Notes: generated by a model from the letters alone, not told the origin. 6,248 bases of DNA from an uncultured Coriobacteriaceae bacterium (GCA_902783925.1 CACZSV010000025.1:1-6248); one strand, 5' to 3'. Positions 1-5,761 are shown, numbered from the stretch's first letter. Made by a program: numbers and translations.

Positions 1-624
1 CCCGAAGAAGTCCACTACATCATTATGGACAACGGTCGTCACAAGATCCTGAACACCGAGTTCGAACCCATGATGCGCTGCGTTCGCTGCGGCGCATGCC
101 TCAATATCTGCCCCGTGTATCGTCATATCACCGGCCATGGCTATGGCTCGATTTATCCGGGCCCCATGGGCATCGTTCTTACGGCGGCTCTTGCTGGCTA
201 CGACGATATCGATTCGATGACCTTTGCCTGCACGCTGTGCGGAGCATGCACCGACCATTGCCCCGCGCGCATTCCCATACAGGAACTCGTGCGCGACCAC
301 CGCATCGCGATAGTCGAGCAGGGCAAGAATCACAAGATTGAGGTGCCCATCTTCAAGGCGATGCAGGCCATGTGGTCGAACAAGAACGTCTACCTCGCCT
401 TGATGACCCTGGGGCGCCCCGCAATGCAGGCACTCGCACTTGGCAAGGCAAAGCTCGACGAAGGAAGCGCCTGGGTACCGGTCCTCAACGGCTGGACCTC
501 GTCGCGTGACTTCGACGTGCTGGCGCCGTATCGATTCAGGACCTGGCTTGCCGAACATAACAAAGCGCGCGCGAACGGGGAAAACGTCGTCGAGCCGCTC
601 GCTGAAGAGAGGGGAGACGAGTAA
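1..624 (+). CDS. lutB: LutB, iron-sulfur subunit of L-lactate oxidation complex (5' truncated by window edge)
   Basis: This is the C-terminal ~207 residues of a LutB/LldF-type protein. The full-length family is about 470 residues, so the LUD domain lies mostly upstream. The frame is open from base 1 and the first residues (PEEVHYIIMDNGRHKIL) are the tail of that domain, so the ATG at 25 is internal and not a start. Two ferredoxin-like CxxCxxCxxxCP motifs follow, with cysteine codons at 79, 88, 97, 109 and at 229, 238, 247, 259; each should carry a [4Fe-4S] cluster. The C-terminal WTSSRDFD...FRTWLAEH segment matches the family's tail domain. LutABC proteins oxidise L-lactate to pyruvate in the cytoplasm. 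The gene ends in TAATG, overlapping lutC by one base, so the two are translationally coupled. lutA is not visible and would be expected upstream. Confidence 0.93.
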   Translation, partial: PEEVHYIIMDNGRHKILNTEFEPMMRCVRCGACLNICPVYRHITGHGYGSIYPGPMGIVLTAALAGYDDIDSMTFACTLCGACTDHCPARIPIQELVRDHRIAIVEQGKNHKIEVPIFKAMQAMWSNKNVYLALMTLGRPAMQALALGKAKLDEGSAWVPVLNGWTSSRDFDVLAPYRFRTWLAEHNKARANGENVVEPLAEERGDE

Positions 625-1337
625 TGGAACGTGCAACGCTTGAGAGCTTCCTCGCTCCTATTTCCAAGCAGCTGGGGCATGATCAGGTTCCCGAGGATGT
701 GACCCCTTTCGATTACAAGAAGGAGGCGCCGGCGCGCCTGGTGGATGGCCTGAGCCACGATGCACTTGTGGAGATGTTCGCCGCCGAGGCGGAAAAGATT
801 CGCGTGGACGTGCGCATATGCACGAAGGCAGAAGTCGCCGCCGCCGTTGCAGACATCGTCGGTTCGGCCGAAGAGGCGGGCTCTGTCGTCTTTGCCGATG
901 ACGCCCGTATCGATGGGCTCGCCATTCCCGCTGCGTTGGAAGCGGCAGACAAGGTGACGCAAGCCATACGCTGGGATGCATCGCAGGGGCGTGAGGCCGT
1001 GGCCGAAACATGTAACGCTGCGCGCTTCGGAATCACGTATACCCGCGGCGGAATCGCCGAGACGGGAACGGTCGTGCAGCCTTGCAGCGAGGCCTGCGGA
1101 CGCGCCATCAGCCTTTTGCCGCTTGCGCACATCGCGCTCGTCGATGCCGACAGCATCAAGGCGACCTTGGGCGATTGGATGAAGATACTGCGTGACGAAG
1201 GCGGAGAGAACGGTGCGGGGCTTCCCGCGCAGGTCTGCTTTATCAGCGGGCCGTCCGTCACGTCCGATATCGAACTCGTGCGCGTCGAAGGCGTTCATGG
1301 GCCCATGTACGTGCACTACATAATTATAAATGGTTAA
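624..1337 (+). CDS. lutC: LutC, LUD-domain lactate utilization protein
   Basis: This encodes a 237-residue protein, close to the usual LutC length (~240). The LUD signature appears as GITYTRGGIAETGTVV (residues 136-151), RAISLLPLAHIALV (160-173) and FISGPSVTSDIE...GVHGP (206-227). It has no cysteine-rich cluster motif, as expected for LutC as opposed to LutB. LutC acts with LutA and LutB in oxidising L-lactate to pyruvate; its exact biochemical role is poorly defined. The ATG at 624 overlaps the lutB stop, and a purine-rich GAGGGGAG lies just upstream inside lutB, which supports this start. The protein ends in HYIIING, which matches the HYIIMDNG that closes the LUD domain in LutB, reflecting their shared fold. 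A 118-bp gap follows, so whether aldA is in the same transcript is unclear. Confidence 0.93.
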   Translation: MERATLESFLAPISKQLGHDQVPEDVTPFDYKKEAPARLVDGLSHDALVEMFAAEAEKIRVDVRICTKAEVAAAVADIVGSAEEAGSVVFADDARIDGLAIPAALEAADKVTQAIRWDASQGREAVAETCNAARFGITYTRGGIAETGTVVQPCSEACGRAISLLPLAHIALVDADSIKATLGDWMKILRDEGGENGAGLPAQVCFISGPSVTSDIELVRVEGVHGPMYVHYIIING

Positions 1338-1441
1338 CGTTTCAGCTTTCATGCATATTCATGTGCAAGAATGCGAAACAACGTGTCAACAACGGTGGTT
1401 GCATGACCGCCGAGTTGAATAGAAGGCAAGTAACGTCTAGT

Positions 1442-1447
1442 AGGAGG
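1442..1447 (+). promoter_or_regulatory. Ribosome binding site that fixes the aldA start
   Basis: A perfect AGGAGG lies 8 nt before the ATG at 1456. The in-frame TTG at 1450 would sit only 2 nt from it, which is too close, so the ATG is chosen. Confidence 0.85.
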
Positions 1448-1455
1448 TTTTGTTT

Positions 1456-2892
1456 ATGAAGCAGTACCAGCTCTTTATTAACGGCGAGTTCGTGGATAAC
1501 GGCGACCGCGAGATGATCGACGTTTTGAACCCCGCCACGGAAGAGGTCGTTTCGCAGGTACCAAAGGCTACACAAGAAGACGTCGCCGCTGCTGTCGACG
1601 CCGCCTACGAAGCGCAGAAGGAGTGGGGCAAGCTTCCCCCGATCGCTCGCGCCGAGTGGCTCAACAAGCTTGCCGACAAAGTTGACGAGAATCGTGAGCT
1701 GTTCGCCCAGACGAACACCGCGGAAATGGGCAAGCGCATCAATGAGTCCCGTGACGAAGCTACGTGGCTCGGTGTGTATCTGCGCTACTATGCAAGTCTG
1801 GCCCGCACCATCAAGGGCGAAATCATCTCGTCGGATGCCCCCAACGAGAACATCTTCCTCTACAAGAAGCCCATCGGCGTATGCGCTGGCATCATGCCGT
1901 GGAATTTCCCGCTGTTCCTCATAGGCCGCAAGGTCGCCCCGGCGCTGGTCTGCGGCGATACGGTCGTGCTCAAGCCGTCGAGCGATAGCCCCAATGGCTG
2001 CTTCGAATTCGCGAAGCTCTGCGAGGAAGTCGGTCTGCCCAAGGGCGTCGTGAACGTCGTCTCCGGCTCTGGCTCCGTCGTTGGCAACGAGCTTTCCGGC
2101 AACAAGAAGGTTGCCATGGTCTCGATGACCGGCTCGACGCCTGTTGGCAAGCAGATCATGAAGAACTGCGCCGATAACGTTACCAAGGTTTCGCTCGAGC
2201 TGGGCGGCAACGCGCCGTTCATCGCCATGAACGACTGCGACCTCGATGCCACCGTCGAAAACTGCTTCAACTCCCGCTACTACAACTGCGGCGAGGTCTG
2301 CAACGCAGCCGAGCGCGTCTACGTGCAGTCGGGCATCTATGACGAGTTCGTCGCCAAGATGACCGAGCGTGTCAAGGCTGCCAAGGCTGGCGACCCGCTC
2401 GACGAGTCCGTCGACATGGGCCCGATGGTCAATGCCAAGCAGCGCGAAATCGTCCTCGACCTCATCCAGAGCGCACGTGACGAGGGCGCGAATATCGTCG
2501 TCGGTGGCAACGCCATCGAGGGCAAGGGCTACTTCATCGAGCCGACACTTATCGTCGACTGCGATCACGACATGCGCATCATGCGCGAGGAGATCTTCGG
2601 CCCCGTTATGGCCATCTCCAAGTTCGAGACGCTCGACGAGGCCATCGAGAAGGCCAACGACACCGACTACGGCCTGACTTCCTCCATCCACAGCACCGAC
2701 TTCGATACCGTGATGCGTGGACTGAACGAGATCAACTTCGGCGAGATCTACGTTAACCGTCATCACTTCGAGGCCTTCCAGGGCTTCCATGCTGGCGTGC
2801 GCCAGTCTGGCCTTGGCGGCGACGACGGCGAGCATGGTCTCGAAGAGTTCCTCGAGACGCACATCGCGTACGTTGACTACAAGCTTGGCTAG
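1456..2892 (+). CDS. aldA: AldA-type NAD-dependent lactaldehyde/glycolaldehyde dehydrogenase
   Basis: A 478-residue member of the aldehyde dehydrogenase superfamily, aligning by eye along its whole length with E. coli AldA (479 aa). Visible landmarks are PWNFP (residues 148-152, oxyanion Asn150), KPS with Lys173, the cofactor loop MTGSTPVG (224-231), LELGG with general base Glu248, catalytic Cys282 in GEVCNAAERV, and EEIFGPV (378-384). The segments YGLTSSI, INFGEIYVNR and FQGFHAG near the C terminus resemble AldA more than generic betaine-aldehyde enzymes. It should oxidise L-lactaldehyde to L-lactate (also glycolaldehyde to glycolate) with NAD+ in the cytoplasm. Its position after lutBC fits: its product is the Lut substrate. 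Lactaldehyde normally comes from fucose or rhamnose catabolism. The family is certain; the exact substrate is inferred from similarity and context. A succinate-semialdehyde-type role is less likely. Confidence 0.9.
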   Translation: MKQYQLFINGEFVDNGDREMIDVLNPATEEVVSQVPKATQEDVAAAVDAAYEAQKEWGKLPPIARAEWLNKLADKVDENRELFAQTNTAEMGKRINESRDEATWLGVYLRYYASLARTIKGEIISSDAPNENIFLYKKPIGVCAGIMPWNFPLFLIGRKVAPALVCGDTVVLKPSSDSPNGCFEFAKLCEEVGLPKGVVNVVSGSGSVVGNELSGNKKVAMVSMTGSTPVGKQIMKNCADNVTKVSLELGGNAPFIAMNDCDLDATVENCFNSRYYNCGEVCNAAERVYVQSGIYDEFVAKMTERVKAAKAGDPLDESVDMGPMVNAKQREIVLDLIQSARDEGANIVVGGNAIEGKGYFIEPTLIVDCDHDMRIMREEIFGPVMAISKFETLDEAIEKANDTDYGLTSSIHSTDFDTVMRGLNEINFGEIYVNRHHFEAFQGFHAGVRQSGLGGDDGEHGLEEFLETHIAYVDYKLG

Positions 2893-2902
2893 GGGAATCT
2901 GC

Positions 2903-3013
2903 ATGATAGACAGAGTTATCATAATTACTGGGCTTGTCATCGGGACTGCGCTGCTCGCGTGTTCGGGAATTTGCGCGTTTACGATGGCAAAGAAGATTCG
3001 CGAGTACGAATAG
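2903..3013 (+). CDS. Small single-span membrane protein (36 aa), unknown function
   Basis: A short reading frame begins 10 nt after the aldA stop with a good ribosome site (AGGGGA at 2891-2896). It encodes 36 residues: a four-residue head (MIDR), a hydrophobic span from about Val5 to Ala29 containing GLVIGTALL, and a charged tail beginning KKIR. The basic tail suggests that the C terminus faces the cytoplasm. I do not recognise a family. A cysteine at residue 20 follows LLA, giving a lipobox-like look, but cleavage there would leave only 17 residues, so a plain membrane anchor is more likely. Tight spacing puts it in the aldA transcript, and the hairpin at 3021 comes just 7 bases after its stop, which supports it as the last real gene of the unit. 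It could assist the dehydrogenase or a transporter, but nothing in the sequence shows that. Confidence 0.6.
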   Translation: MIDRVIIITGLVIGTALLACSGICAFTMAKKIREYE

Positions 3014-3020
3014 CGGATTT

Positions 3021-3063
3021 AAGCGGGTGTGAGTGCAAGGGCGTTCACACCCGCTTCTCATTT
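3021..3063 (+). terminator. Long hairpin, probable terminator or attenuator after the aldA unit
   Basis: AAGCGGGTGTGA (3021-3032) pairs perfectly with TCACACCCGCTT (3045-3056). Two G-U and two G-C pairs extend the stem inward to 16 bp around an AAGG loop (3037-3040). The 3' side is CTCATTT, not a clean T run, so termination may be partial. No convincing promoter lies in the 44 nt between the hairpin and the FIST gene. Confidence 0.7.
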
Positions 3064-3100
3064 GGACGATTCGTTGTTAGGTGTTGAAAGGAAGCACATT

Positions 3101-4267
3101 ATGAAGAGCTTTGTTGCTACATCGACTGCCGCGACCGCTGCCGAGGCAGGCAAGGAAGTTGCCGCTAAGATTGCCGCCGGTATTGACGGTGCCAAGCTTG
3201 CCATGGCATATGGCAGCTGCGATTACGATTCCAAGGCGCTGCTCGATGCGGTGGCCGCCGAACTGCCGGGCGTGCCAGTTGTGGGCAACACCTCGTTTAC
3301 CGGCATCGTGACGCCGGAAGGCTTTGTGGGTGGCGACACGCCGTTTGTCGGCATCCTCGCTCTTGGCGGCGATGATGTAGTGATTGGCACGGCCGGCGCT
3401 GCGCGCGATACGGCGGACTGTCCGCGCAAGATCGGCCGCAAGCTTGCAGAAGAGGCCATGAAGGCCGCCGGCAAGGACTGCCCGCCGGATTACTGGTATA
3501 TGGTCGGCTCTCCTGCCGAGGAAGAGTACTACATCAAGGGCGTGACCGAGGTCATCGGCCGCGTGCCGTTCTTTGGCGGCTCCGCAGCCGATAACGAGAT
3601 TGCCGGCAAGTGGTGGATCTACAACGGCACCGAGACCTTCCAGGATGGTTGCACTATCGCGTTTTTCTATACCGACACGCCGTTTGTGAACAAGTTCACG
3701 GGCGCGTATGCCGAAACCGATGATTTTGGCGTTGTCACCAAGATGGACGGCGACCGTGGCATTGCCGAGATCGACGGCAAGCCGGCACTGCAGGTCTATG
3801 CCGATTGGCGCGGCATGGATGTCGAAAGCCTCAAGGGCGCGGCTCTGCTTTCCGAGTCCATCGTTTCGCCGCTTGGCGTCAAGGACCGCCTGGGCGACCT
3901 TGTCGCGATTCGCCACCCGATGAACGGCAATGAAGATCTCTCAATTGCCGTGGGCGCCAAGGTCGTTGAGAAGACGGCCGTTATCCGCATGGAAGGCGAC
4001 GTGGATTGCCTCGTGGCGTCCGTTGGCAAGACGGCCGCCGAGCTCAAGGAGAAGGCGGGCGCCAAGCCGGCTGCGTACTTCTTCGTGCATTGCGGCGGAC
4101 GCCGTGCCGCCATCGCCGATCGCATCGGCGAGGTTGCCGAGCAGTTCGTGAAAGAAGCTGACGGCGTTCCGTTCATCGCCGAGTTCACGTTTGGCGAGTA
4201 TGGCTTCGAGCAGGACGGCTGCAACTCCATCGGCGGTCTAATGCTGAGCTTCAGCGCTCTGGGCTAA
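3101..4267 (+). CDS. FIST-domain (FIST N + FIST C) sensor-like protein
   Basis: A 388-residue soluble protein with no signal peptide or membrane span, built of a FIST N domain followed by a FIST C domain. Supporting motifs are PVVGNTSFTGIV with GFVGG (residues 59-78), GGSAADN (159-165), EIDGKPALQVY (223-233), SPLGVKD...IRHP (256-273), HCGGR (330-334) and FTFGEYG (362-368) near the C terminus. FIST domains are thought to bind small ligands and often sit beside signalling modules. Here the protein stands alone, with no kinase, cyclase or methyl-accepting part, so an output is not visible. The ATG at 3101 is chosen because AAGGAAG (3088-3094) lies just upstream; an in-frame GTG at 3029 falls inside the preceding hairpin and lacks a ribosome site. 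The gene lies between two hairpins and is either monocistronic or reached by read-through from aldA. The ligand is unknown. Confidence 0.88.
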   Translation: MKSFVATSTAATAAEAGKEVAAKIAAGIDGAKLAMAYGSCDYDSKALLDAVAAELPGVPVVGNTSFTGIVTPEGFVGGDTPFVGILALGGDDVVIGTAGAARDTADCPRKIGRKLAEEAMKAAGKDCPPDYWYMVGSPAEEEYYIKGVTEVIGRVPFFGGSAADNEIAGKWWIYNGTETFQDGCTIAFFYTDTPFVNKFTGAYAETDDFGVVTKMDGDRGIAEIDGKPALQVYADWRGMDVESLKGAALLSESIVSPLGVKDRLGDLVAIRHPMNGNEDLSIAVGAKVVEKTAVIRMEGDVDCLVASVGKTAAELKEKAGAKPAAYFFVHCGGRRAAIADRIGEVAEQFVKEADGVPFIAEFTFGEYGFEQDGCNSIGGLMLSFSALG

Positions 4268-4300
4268 GCGCGCGCGGAAAAACTGCTAACAGCAATTGAT

Positions 4301-4338
4301 AAGACCGGCTCGGGCTTTGCGCCCGGGCCGGTTTTTCT
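4301..4338 (+). terminator. Intrinsic terminator of the FIST gene
   Basis: ACCGGCTCGGGC (4304-4315) pairs with GCCCGGGCCGGT (4321-4332) through one T-G wobble, around a TTTGC loop. It is followed by TTTTT (4332-4336), and an AAG before the stem adds pairs with the T run. This is a textbook Rho-independent terminator. Its end touches the stop codon of the opposing - strand HEPN remnant (4337-4339), so it separates convergent transcripts. Confidence 0.92.
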
Positions 4339-4456
4339 AATCTGCGACGCGCTCTTCGCAGAGCTCCCTCAGCACGGGGATGTCTTCGACAATCGTCTCC
4401 CAGGCGGTCCGTGCATCGAAGGCATCGTAAACGCTTGTTTGCGCCGGTTCTGCTGA
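4337..4456 (-). pseudogene. HepT-like HEPN (DUF86-type) toxin remnant, C-terminal end only
   Basis: On the - strand the frame ending in TAG at 4337-4339 is open back to a TGA at 4457-4459. From about 4432 it reads VYDAFDARTAWETIVEDIP followed by VLRELCEERVAD. That is the typical end of a HepT/DUF86 HEPN toxin: a (H)xYD.vD...W.ti..DiP.Lr pattern. The preceding helices and the RxxxxH RNase motif are absent, and the residues before VYD (SAEPAQTS) do not look like the family. It lies just downstream of the MNT-domain gene in the order and orientation expected for the antitoxin partner of HepT. The simplest reading is an internal deletion that removed the end of the MNT gene and most of hepT. It has no start codon or ribosome site and should be non-functional. 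Recognition rests on pattern memory over ~31 residues. Confidence 0.6.
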
Positions 4457-4462
4457 TCATGT

Positions 4463-4846
4463 CTACGTGCACGTTGAAAGCCGATTGAATACGCTCGCCG
4501 AGCCTGATGAAATCAAGCCCCGGACTTTTCCCTTGTCGATAACGAGGTCTATATCACTGTCCGGGTTCTCGTCGCCACGTGCGCGCGACCCGAATAAAGC
4601 GATTCTCTCGACACCGAACTCCTTGGCGATCGGGACTATCGCGTACTGGATATTTTCTATCGAGAAGAGCTCTGTTGGATAATTGCACGCGTATTCGTCA
4701 ATGATCTTCGCAACAAGCGTTGACCTGCTTGTGACCTGATGCCCCGTCAGGCTCGAAAGCCTGTCCTTGTCGGCATTGGCAGCCACAAGCTCATCAAGTT
4801 TGTTGAGGGTCTCTTCATTCAGGTAAAGAGATATTGTTTTGCCCAT
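4463..4846 (-). pseudogene. RHH-MntA-type nucleotidyltransferase antitoxin, frameshifted
   Basis: The frame starting at ATG 4846 encodes 127 residues. Residues 1-52 look like a ribbon-helix-helix DNA-binding domain (KTISLYLNEETLNKLDELV, then SRSTLVAKIIDEYA). Residues 66-105 are a minimal nucleotidyltransferase domain with the GSx10DxD signature (Gly86-Ser87, Asp98, Asp100). After Gly110 the frame drifts into nonsense and stops. Adding one G in the four-G run (plus-strand C run 4518-4521) restores GLDFIRLGERIQSAFNVHVD, the expected continuation with the third catalytic aspartate. This is therefore a one-base deletion, or a sequencing error in a short homopolymer. Family members of the MntA group AMPylate and silence HepT toxins. 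Even if the frame were restored, the gene runs into the HepT remnant without its normal end. An upstream in-frame TTG (4885) is a less likely start; neither start has a strong ribosome site. Confidence 0.75.
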
Positions 4847-4890
4847 TTCTGATTTTCTCTGCACACGAGCGAAATCAAAATGCAATAGTA

Positions 4891-4919
4891 ATTATATTAG
4901 GAATACGAGTAAATCTAAT
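4891..4919 (-). promoter_or_regulatory. Promoter for the RHH-MNT gene
   Basis: Read on the - strand, a consensus TATAAT (4896 to 4891) is preceded, with 17-bp spacing, by a weak -35 ATTAGA (4919 to 4914). The -10 lies about 45 bp before the ATG at 4846. The -35 matches only half the consensus, so the call rests on the -10 and its position. Confidence 0.5.
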
Positions 4920-4920
4920 A
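4895..4920. promoter_or_regulatory. Inverted repeat over the RHH-MNT promoter, probable autoregulatory operator
   Basis: TATTAG (4895-4900) and CTAATA (4915-4920) are perfect inverted arms 14 bp apart, with further pairing TAC/GTA at 4904-4906 and 4909-4911. The palindrome covers both the -10 and -35 of the - strand promoter, as expected for repression by a ribbon-helix-helix protein. Which protein binds is an inference. Confidence 0.4.
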
Positions 4921-4968
4921 GAGGTATTGCCTGACGAGTGACTTCATAAGGCGTGCAAACGCTCCCCA

Positions 4969-4977
4969 TGATACAAT
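4969..4977 (+). promoter_or_regulatory. Extended -10 promoter for vapBC
   Basis: TGATACAAT combines a TACAAT hexamer (5 of 6 consensus) with the TGn extension. No good -35 is visible at 16-18 bp upstream, which is common for extended -10 promoters. It would start transcription near 4984, inside the ATGCATG array. Confidence 0.45.
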
Positions 4978-5009
4978 AATGCATGAACTATACATGCATA
5001 ATGCATGAA
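4976..5009. promoter_or_regulatory. vapBC operator: three ATGCATG half-sites
   Basis: The 12-mer ATAATGCATGAA occurs at 4976-4987 and again at 4998-5009, a 22-bp period (about two helical turns). Between them an inverted copy gives CATGCAT-A-ATGCATG (4993-5007), a perfect 15-bp palindrome, and ATGCATG-n7-CATGCAT (4979-4999). The array sits on the predicted start of transcription and runs up to the ribosome site (5008-5014). This is the layout expected for cooperative autorepression by the VapB/VapC complex. Confidence 0.6.
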
Positions 5010-5019
5010 AGGAGCTAGC

Positions 5020-5304
5020 ATGCCGACACTTCAAGTGAGAGACCTCGAGCAAGATCTGTACGACAGGCTGTGTGCGGTCGCAAAACGCGAGCATAGGAGC
5101 ATCGCCCAGCAGACGGTAGTCTTTATCGAACAGGGCCTTGACGGGCACATGCGAAAACAGCCCCAATGGAAAATTGCCGAGGAAGAGCGCATTGCCAAAC
5201 GCCGCGCGCTCCTCAAATCAATTGCGGAGCGTCCACCTCATACGGTTCCGGCTGATTTCCCAAGTACCGCGGAGCTCGTTCGAGAGGATCGTGATAGTAG
5301 ATGA
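5020..5304 (+). CDS. vapB: VapB-like ribbon-helix-helix antitoxin
   Basis: A 94-residue protein. Residues 1-42 form a FitA/VapB-type ribbon-helix-helix domain: a beta strand LQVRDL, helix YDRLCAVAKREH, then the helix RSIAQQTVVFIEQGL. A charged linker (EEERIAKRRALLKSIAE) leads to a tail with FPSTAELVREDRDSR, the kind of segment VapB proteins use to occupy the toxin's active site. The ATG at 5020 follows AAAGGAG (5008-5014) by 5 nt; an in-frame ATG at 5005 lies in the operator and lacks such a site. The stop overlaps the vapC start (ATGA), so the proteins are made in a coupled way. It should neutralise VapC and repress the operon through the ATGCATG array. The class is clear; the exact VapB family is not. 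Confidence 0.85.
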   Translation: MPTLQVRDLEQDLYDRLCAVAKREHRSIAQQTVVFIEQGLDGHMRKQPQWKIAEEERIAKRRALLKSIAERPPHTVPADFPSTAELVREDRDSR

Positions 5305-5708
5305 TCGTATTAGATTGCAGCGCTGCTGTTGATATGTCGCGCGGAACACCCGAAGGGCGTGCCCTCATGTCGCTCATGATTCCAGAGGATGAGGTCATCG
5401 CGCCGCATCTGCTCCAATGCGAGGCCGCTAACGCCCTTTGGAAATATGTCCATGCAGGTCATATGAGCAAAGAGGAAGCATCGGATTGTCTTGCAAATGC
5501 GCTTTCGCTCGTCACTGAATTTCGCGATATGCGTGCGCTTTTGCCGGAGGTATTTGCCGAGTCGATTCGCCTCGATCATCCAGCATACGATTTGTTCTAC
5601 TTCGTCCTTGCGCGCCGCAACGATGCAACGATGTGCACGCTCGACGAGAAGCTCATCACGCTCTGCGAAGAACATGGTGTCGACTGCGTGCATCCGGTTG
5701 AGATATAG
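5301..5708 (+). CDS. vapC: VapC-like PIN-domain ribonuclease toxin
   Basis: A 135-residue PIN-domain protein of normal VapC length. The four acidic metal-binding residues are present: Asp5 in MIVLDCSAAV, Glu41 in QCEAANALWKY, Asp97 in HPAYDLFYFVLA and Asp115 in TLDEKL. VapC toxins are Mg-dependent endoribonucleases that typically cut tRNA or rRNA and stop translation; the target here cannot be read from the sequence. The start codon overlaps the vapB stop as ATGA. Only a weak GAGAGGA lies 12 nt upstream, so translation probably depends on coupling to vapB, which keeps antitoxin in excess. No frameshift or missing residue is seen, so the toxin should be active. Two hairpins follow within 80 bases. 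Confidence 0.9.
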   Translation: MIVLDCSAAVDMSRGTPEGRALMSLMIPEDEVIAPHLLQCEAANALWKYVHAGHMSKEEASDCLANALSLVTEFRDMRALLPEVFAESIRLDHPAYDLFYFVLARRNDATMCTLDEKLITLCEEHGVDCVHPVEI

Positions 5709-5714
5709 GCACGA

Positions 5715-5737
5715 CAAAGAGGGGAACGGTCCCTTTG
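5715..5737. terminator. Small hairpin after vapC
   Basis: CAAAG (5715-5719) pairs with CTTTG (5733-5737), then after a bulged A, GG(G) pairs with (T)CC around a GAACGG loop. It starts 7 nt after the vapC stop. The run that follows (CTTACGGGGG) is not T-rich, so termination is uncertain; it may be an mRNA 3'-end stabiliser. Confidence 0.35.
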
Positions 5738-5761
5738 CTTACGGGGGCGGGATACGGCGTT

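Noticed and set aside
390..1352. 320-codon open frame on the - strand over lutB/lutC
   Set aside because: It is a shadow of two recognised genes, with no ribosome site and no recognisable domain.
1342..2940. 532-codon open frame on the - strand over aldA
   Set aside because: It mirrors the complete AldA frame, which has every family motif. Long antisense frames are expected in GC-biased codon usage; its translation is low-complexity and matches no family I know.
2954..2967. Lipoprotein cleavage site (LLAC) in the 36-residue peptide
   Set aside because: Cleavage would leave a 17-residue product, and the basic residues are on the wrong side for an export signal.
3029..3100. Upstream GTG start for the FIST protein
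   Set aside because: It lies inside the terminator-like hairpin and has no ribosome site, while the ATG at 3101 has one.
3077..3916. 279-codon open frame on the - strand over the FIST gene
   Set aside because: It is a shadow of a recognised gene and depends on the same codon bias.
4847..4885. Upstream TTG or GTG start for the RHH-MNT protein
   Set aside because: The extra residues (HFDFARVQRKSE) precede the RHH strand and look unlike the family, and the TTG sits almost on the -10. ATG 4846 is preferred, though its ribosome site is weak.
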